A stretch of DNA of 20,661 nt, taken from assembly GCA_938004375.1 (NCBI GenBank), contig CALKWH010000371.1:1-20661 (forward strand), given 5' to 3'. Under the pieces are notes generated by a model. It made no database searches, had not been told where the DNA came from, and saw only the letters and a program-made list of their open reading frames with translations. Position 1 is the stretch's first letter, and each line of letters begins with the position of its first letter. The translations under genes were made by a program, and so were the position numbers. Shown here piece by piece: positions 16,461 through 20,661 of this stretch. Origin of the DNA: an uncultured Pseudomonadota bacterium (GTDB lineage Bacteria > Myxococcota_A > Polyangia > HGW-17).

Positions 16461-17837
16461 ATGATGAAACTCAGGAATTATTTTGCCAGTGTTTTCACCA
16501 TTGGTTCGTTTTTCTTCATGCCATCCATGGCACATGGGCAGGTCGGTCAAAATCGATTGAAGCATCGTCGCGAACCGATTTATGCCATCAAAAAAGTCAA
16601 GATCGGAGAGAAGAAGGTTCCCGTGTATCGCACGGTCAAGGTCGCTCCCGTGGTGGTTCCCGCGCGAGGATTGATCGGGCTGGTACCCTTCACGGATGAC
16701 GTCCTGGGAAAAAATGCCGGACTCAGCGCCGCCACCGAGCTCGCGCATTATTTCGTGTCAGAACGAGACTCGATCAACCACGCGCTCAAAGCTGGCCCCG
16801 GGATGTGCAATTCCAGCCCGGATTGCCTCAAAATCATTCAGTTTTCCAAGTTGCCGGAACTGAGCAGGATCCCCCTCCCCGCGGAACCCAAACGTTTGTC
16901 GGAGGAGGAGACTCCGTTGCCGAGTGAACAGGAACTGGAAAAATTGAGCAGCAAGGAAAGAAGAAGGATTCGAGAGGAGATTGCGCGCAGGGAAGAAAAT
17001 CAACGAAAGGAAGAGCGTCGCTATGAAGAACAGAAAAAAATGTATCTTCAAAAAATGGCAGAAGCAAGACCCAATGTTGATTATTATATTACTGGTCACG
17101 TATTGAAAGCCGACGAAGCCGATTGGGTGGTGTTGTTGAGCGTGCTGGACGCTGAAACCCATTCCGTCGTCGTTTCACAGCGGATTGCTGCAAAAACTGC
17201 AAAAGCCTTTGCCCATGAGGCGGGGCGGCGCTTTCTGCCTCACGAGAGGACCGAGGTGATTGGAGAGAAGACCGAGGACGTCTTCACTACACGAAAGGAA
17301 ATATCTGGATATAAAAATATTCCTGAAAACAGCTTTGGGGCATCGGACGAGCGAAAGGGACCTCAAATGTTTCTGACGAGCGGGTTCGGCGTCATGGGCC
17401 GGCCGGATTTCCTCACGGCCACCCTGGATGCCGGGCTCGGGCTTCAGTGGGATCGGGACTTTTCGCATAGTTTGCAGGTGATGGTCCTGGGGGGGATGGG
17501 GGTCGGAAACGGTGGCGGAATCTATGCGAAATATGGGATCGAGACACGCGCGCCGAAGCTCAATTATCATGCGGGGATCGGCGCCGGCATCGGCCAATTC
17601 GCCTACGAGAAAGACGACTGTATCCCTGCGGACGGTGCAGTATCTCCCCAGTGCTATCGATATTTCTTGCCGTTGGGCATGGTCACGGCTGGCGCGAACT
17701 ATAAGATGGACCAATGGTCGTTCGGTCCAGAGCTTCAAGTGTTTTTCGGCTACGGAGATGAATATAACAGTTCGCAGGAGAGTGATAAATATTACTATTC
17801 CTTCCGTTTCTTGTTCCAGGTGAAGTATCAATTTTAA
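16461..17837 (+). CDS. CsgG-like, coiled-coil, beta-barrel envelope protein
   Basis: This exported protein of about 458 aa could start at GTG 16455, ATG 16461 or ATG 16464. The ATGs are preferred because AAAGGTGG precedes them; 16461 is used. The signal peptide ends near MPSMAHG-Q. Residues about 70-140 (RGLIGLVPFTDDVLG) resemble the first half of a CsgG/TolB-N/LpoB-like alpha-beta domain. Residues 155-205 are a strongly charged coiled coil (EKLSSKERRRIREEIARRE). Residues 206-245 (NVDYYITGHVLKADEADW, then LLSVLDAETHSVVVSQRI) look like the second half of the same domain. The last 165 residues alternate hydrophobic and polar residues and end in aromatic-rich strands with terminal Phe, the usual signature of an outer-membrane beta-barrel. 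The whole suggests an outer-membrane assembly or export accessory protein. The architecture is unusual and the domain names are inference. Confidence 0.82.
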   Translation: MMKLRNYFASVFTIGSFFFMPSMAHGQVGQNRLKHRREPIYAIKKVKIGEKKVPVYRTVKVAPVVVPARGLIGLVPFTDDVLGKNAGLSAATELAHYFVSERDSINHALKAGPGMCNSSPDCLKIIQFSKLPELSRIPLPAEPKRLSEEETPLPSEQELEKLSSKERRRIREEIARREENQRKEERRYEEQKKMYLQKMAEARPNVDYYITGHVLKADEADWVVLLSVLDAETHSVVVSQRIAAKTAKAFAHEAGRRFLPHERTEVIGEKTEDVFTTRKEISGYKNIPENSFGASDERKGPQMFLTSGFGVMGRPDFLTATLDAGLGLQWDRDFSHSLQVMVLGGMGVGNGGGIYAKYGIETRAPKLNYHAGIGAGIGQFAYEKDDCIPADGAVSPQCYRYFLPLGMVTAGANYKMDQWSFGPELQVFFGYGDEYNSSQESDKYYYSFRFLFQVKYQF

Positions 17838-17864
17838 TATTCTGGAAAGTGGTGAGGCCGCTTC

Positions 17865-19505
17865 ATGAAAAATCTCCAATCCCATTCATTTTTGATAATC
17901 ATCATGGTTTTTACTTTGGTTTTCAGTTGCGCGGGGTGCGACGATACGGAAAAGCAGACTTGTGACCAGTCCGGATATTGCGAAGGGAACCTTGTCTGTG
18001 TGGACGGCGCTTGCGTGAACCCCGGTGCCTGCACACCCGGGGAAACCGTCCAGTGCTTGTGTCTGGGACTCGAGGCGGGAACGCGGCGCTGCGGAGAAGT
18101 CGGTTGGGGTGCCTGCGAATGTGAACAGGATTTCTTCTGTGGAAACGGCATTTGCGAGCGGGGGGAGGACGAGGATTCCTGTCATCGCGATTGCGGATGT
18201 CAGATCGGCGATCCCAACTGTACGAAAAAAGAAGTCTGCATGAACGGCATCGACGACGACGGAGACGGTGCGACGGACTGCGATGATTCGGATTGCGAAA
18301 ATTACAGCACCTGCCAGGTCAACACGTTCACCTGCTACAACGACTTGACCATTCCAATGGCGTTGGTCTGTGACGGTGATTGCGACTGCAGTTACTGCGA
18401 GGATGAAGAGGACTGCGAGGAATTCGAGAATTGCACCAATGACATCGACGATGACGGAGACGGCAGGACGGACTGCGATGATTCGGATTGCGAAAATCAC
18501 AGCACCTGCCAGGCGAGCACGTTCACCTGCATAAACGACTCGACCATTCCGATGTCGTGGGTCTGTGACGGCGAATGTGATTGCAGTTACTGCGAGGATG
18601 AAGGGGACTGTGTGGAATCTGAAAACTGCACCAATGGCCTCGACGATGACGGAGACAGTTTGACGGACTGTCAGGACCCGGATTGTTTCTCTGCTGGAAA
18701 CTGTCAGATCGCCATCACGTATATTTTCGTGCCCTCGGGGACTTTCCAACGGGACGCGACGATGACAAACCGGAGCACGGTGTCCGCGTTTCGCATGAGT
18801 AAATATGAGATCACCCGCGCTCAGTGGGTAGCGGTGACGGGCTGGGCGGATCCGACCGACACGAGTTATTCAAGTGGCATGAACGATCCGGTGCAGAACG
18901 TGAGTTGGTATGACGCTATCGCCTTCTGCAATAAATTAAGTCTCTCGGAAGGGCGGACGCCGGTGTACTCAGTGAGTGGCGTGAATTTCACGACGCTAAC
19001 CTACGCGCAGATTCCGACGAGCGACAACGCCACCTGGAACGCGGTCACGGCAAACTGGGCGGCGAACGGGTATCGACTGCCCACCGAGATGGAGTGGATG
19101 TGGGCCGCGATGGGCGCGGACACGGCGAACCCGGGCGCAGTGAACACGACCGGGTACGCGAAGGCGTTCGCCGGGAGCACGGGAAGTAACAACCTCGGGG
19201 ATTATGCCTGGTACGAGTCAAATAGTGGATACAACTCACACCCGGCAGGGACGAAACTGCCGAATGAACTGGGAATCTACGATCTCTCGGGGAACATTGT
19301 AGAGTGGACGTGGGACCGGTATGGGACGTACCCGATGGGGACGGTGACGGATTATCGAGGGCCGGTTTCCGGCGTCAACCGCGTGTTACGCGGGGGCTAC
19401 TGGGGCTTCCCTGATGAATACTGCACCGTGGCCTTCCGGGAGAATTTTGAATTAGGCCCGAACGATCGGTACGTCGGCGTCGGTCTTCGGGTGATTCGGC
19501 CCTGA
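17865..19505 (+). CDS. Lipoprotein with LDLa-like repeats and FGE domain
   Basis: This 546-aa exported lipoprotein has GTGAGG shortly before the ATG, and its signal ends at VFSC or CAGC (C22 or C25). Residues about 30-125 are Cys-rich, including CGNGICERGEDEDSC. From about 125 come units of a DDDGDG...DC calcium-type motif followed by an LDLa-like module (FTC-x-ND-x-x-IP-x-x-x-VCDG...EDE-x-DC, about 155-184 and 220-249). Two units are nearly identical in DNA, with a 195-bp period. Residues about 285-546 are a formylglycine-generating-enzyme (FGE-sulfatase) fold: VSWYDAIAFCNKLS, YRLPTEMEWMWAA, GIYDLSGNIVEWTWD, RVLRGGYW and a GLRVIRP end. The region matching the two catalytic Cys of true FGE keeps only the second (DEYC), so a binding or altered activity is more likely than formylglycine formation. 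It lies 27 bases after the previous gene, probably in the same operon. Confidence 0.9.
   Translation: MKNLQSHSFLIIIMVFTLVFSCAGCDDTEKQTCDQSGYCEGNLVCVDGACVNPGACTPGETVQCLCLGLEAGTRRCGEVGWGACECEQDFFCGNGICERGEDEDSCHRDCGCQIGDPNCTKKEVCMNGIDDDGDGATDCDDSDCENYSTCQVNTFTCYNDLTIPMALVCDGDCDCSYCEDEEDCEEFENCTNDIDDDGDGRTDCDDSDCENHSTCQASTFTCINDSTIPMSWVCDGECDCSYCEDEGDCVESENCTNGLDDDGDSLTDCQDPDCFSAGNCQIAITYIFVPSGTFQRDATMTNRSTVSAFRMSKYEITRAQWVAVTGWADPTDTSYSSGMNDPVQNVSWYDAIAFCNKLSLSEGRTPVYSVSGVNFTTLTYAQIPTSDNATWNAVTANWAANGYRLPTEMEWMWAAMGADTANPGAVNTTGYAKAFAGSTGSNNLGDYAWYESNSGYNSHPAGTKLPNELGIYDLSGNIVEWTWDRYGTYPMGTVTDYRGPVSGVNRVLRGGYWGFPDEYCTVAFRENFELGPNDRYVGVGLRVIRP
18235..18690 (+). repeat. In-gene tandem repeat, 195-bp period
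   Basis: About 2.3 copies of a 65-codon unit. The segment GATGATTCGGATTGCGAAAA occurs at 18282 and 18477, and the segment beginning AAT...CTCGACGATGACGG recurs at 18438 and 18633, each 195 bases apart. The unit joins one Asp-rich calcium-type motif to one LDLa-like module. The third copy is only the first part. Confidence 0.85.
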
Positions 19506-19555
19506 AGCCGTCCACCATTTGTACTGTTGCCCTGAGCAATTGTTAGGAGCACACC

Positions 19556-20606
19556 ATGAAGAATCACCGGTTGGTCATATTCGTATTCGCCTTTTTTCCC
19601 TGGGTTGTCCTTTCCGCGTGCGATTCCGGCACCAAGAACGTGGACTCGTGCGGGGACGGGTTCCTGGACCCGGGGGAGGAGTGTGACAAGAATGAAATGA
19701 CCGTCACCGCATGCCAGGATCTGGGCTTCTACGAGCAGTTGGATGTTCTGACCTGCAAGGATGACTGCACGATCGACCTCGCGGCCTGCTACGGCAGATG
19801 CGGGGACAGCGTGATCCAGTTGACGTTCGGGGAGCAGTGCGACCAGGAGAACGCGCTCCTGACCACCAACTTCTGCCGGGCCAAAGGCTATTATGGCGGC
19901 CTCAACGGATGCACGACGGCGTGCATGCTGGACGAACAGGCCTGCACGACCAACGGCAGTTGCGGGGACGGCGTATGGCAGGAGGACTACGAATCCTGCG
20001 ATGGGACGTCCTTGGGCCAAGCGACCTGCGAGGCTCTGGGATATCCGGGCGGAACGCTGGCCTGCGCCGACAACTGCCGCTTCGAGGTCTCCGCCTGCAC
20101 GGGCGGCGAGAAATGTGGAGACGGGGTCCTCGACGCACCGGAACAGTGCGACGGCGGCAACCTGAACGGCGCGACCTGCGCCGGCCTGGAAGGCTTCGCC
20201 GGGGGCGTGCTGCAGTGCGGCTCGGACTGCCGCTTCGACACGAACCTCTGTCATCCGGAGACGGAGTGCGGGGACGGGCTCGTCTACGGAGCCGAGCAGT
20301 GTGACGGTGCCAACCTCCTGGGACAGACCTGCATGTCGGTGGGGCTCGTGTCCGGGGTGCTGACCTGCAAGGCCGACTGCACTTTCGACACGACGAGTTG
20401 CATCGGGCAGAGCGTCTGCGGGGATGGCCAGATACAGGGCTCCGAGGCCTGCGACGGCACCAACTTGAACGGGATGACCTGCCAGATTCTGGGGTACCCG
20501 GACGGCACGCTGACCTGCACCTCCGGTTGCAGTCTCGACCTGACGTCCTGCCAGGCCCTGGTTGAAATCTGCGACAACGACCTCGATGACGACAATGACG
20601 GCGACA
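19556..20606 (+). CDS. Six-module Cys-repeat lipoprotein, cut by adapter
   Basis: The first 350 or so residues of an exported lipoprotein, with AGGAG six bases before the ATG. Residues 1-21 are the signal, with lipobox LSAC (C22). Six consecutive modules of about 45 residues follow, each with CGDG, then EQCDG or a variant, GxTC, G-x-L-x-C and a final DxxxC. This is the myxococcus cysteine-rich repeat pattern (TIGR02232/DUF4215-like), and the modules should form stacked disulfide-bonded units on the cell surface. The sequence then enters a MopE-like Asp motif (CDNDLDDDNDGD) and ends at the adapter junction; the apparent residues IGRAHV after that are adapter translation. It lies 50 bases after the FGE-domain gene in the same direction. 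It shares its module with the truncated first gene but is a different gene on the other strand. Confidence 0.88.
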
Positions 20607-20661
20607 AGATCGGAAGAGCACACGTCTGAACTCCAGTCACCGAATGAGATCTCGTATGCCG
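20607..20661 (+). other. Illumina TruSeq indexed P7-side adapter (artefact)
   Basis: Starts AGATCGGAAGAGCACACG, continues to CTCCAGTCAC, then an 8-base index (CGAATGAG, 20641-20648), then ATCTCGTATGCCG. This is synthetic sequence joined to the contig end. Confidence 0.98.

Noticed and set aside
19087..19092. Another TGGAGT box inside the FGE-domain gene
   Set aside because: A single chance occurrence encoding Glu-Trp in a conserved FGE motif; no 21-bp neighbours.
19397..20640. 408-aa, 239-aa and 118-aa antisense frames at the right end
   Set aside because: They begin inside the adapter (MCSSDL, MLFRSC, MTGVQT) and oppose the six-module Cys-repeat gene.

Overview
WHAT IT IS. This is an assembled contig, not a clean genomic window. 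Bases 1-44 are an Illumina TruSeq P5-side adapter and bases 20607-20661 are the indexed P7-side adapter, so only about 45-20606 is biological. Both terminal genes are cut at an adapter junction and the ends must not be joined or read as biology. The gene content suggests a myxobacteria-like deltaproteobacterium (Myxococcota or a relative). The signs are many Cys-rich lipoproteins with CGDG...EQCDG disulfide repeats, Asp-rich DDDGDG calcium-type motifs, an Asp-Ala linker lipoprotein, and a Ser/Thr kinase fused to an ATPase and a long helical-repeat tail. The assignment is inference. No rRNA, tRNA, insertion sequence or CRISPR array was seen. LAYOUT, LEFT PART (45-6162). A truncated Cys-repeat lipoprotein (minus) is divergent from a small Kazal-like lipoprotein with an Ala-Pro tail (plus). 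A translationally coupled minus-strand pair follows: a very large secreted protein and a propeller-like lipoprotein with an ATGA overlap. The large protein's best start (6162) is separated from its reading frame by a run of ten G, which is either a phase-variation switch or an indel error. MIDDLE (6163-14406). Bases 6229-6544 hold the most unusual element: 15 copies of TGGAGT (13 exact) at a strict 21-bp period, one interval being 22. Spacers are unrelated, and A-runs fall at one phase of the unit. The array lies between a promoter-like sequence for the large secreted protein and the stop codon of an unrecognised 251-aa helical protein that has a near-consensus promoter. Then come gsk (inosine-guanosine kinase), a 21-bp perfect inverted repeat made of CGATTT hexamers, a 1021-aa kinase-ATPase regulator, and two tandemly duplicated LuxR/GerE regulators whose sensory halves have diverged while their DNA-binding halves stayed nearly identical. 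RIGHT PART (14407-20606). An AT-rich stretch opens a run of five plus-strand genes with short gaps, all with export signals. They are an AT-rich Cys-containing lipoprotein, a lipoprotein with carboxypeptidase-regulatory-like folds, a CsgG/TolB-like plus coiled-coil plus beta-barrel fusion, a lipoprotein with LDLa-like repeats and an FGE-sulfatase domain, and a six-module Cys-repeat lipoprotein cut by the adapter. HOW IT MAY WORK TOGETHER. The flanks look like cell-surface gene sets, and the GC-rich centre supplies regulators plus one housekeeping enzyme. The array, the 251-aa gene and the slippable surface-protein gene are the best candidate for an undescribed unit. That link rests on position only.
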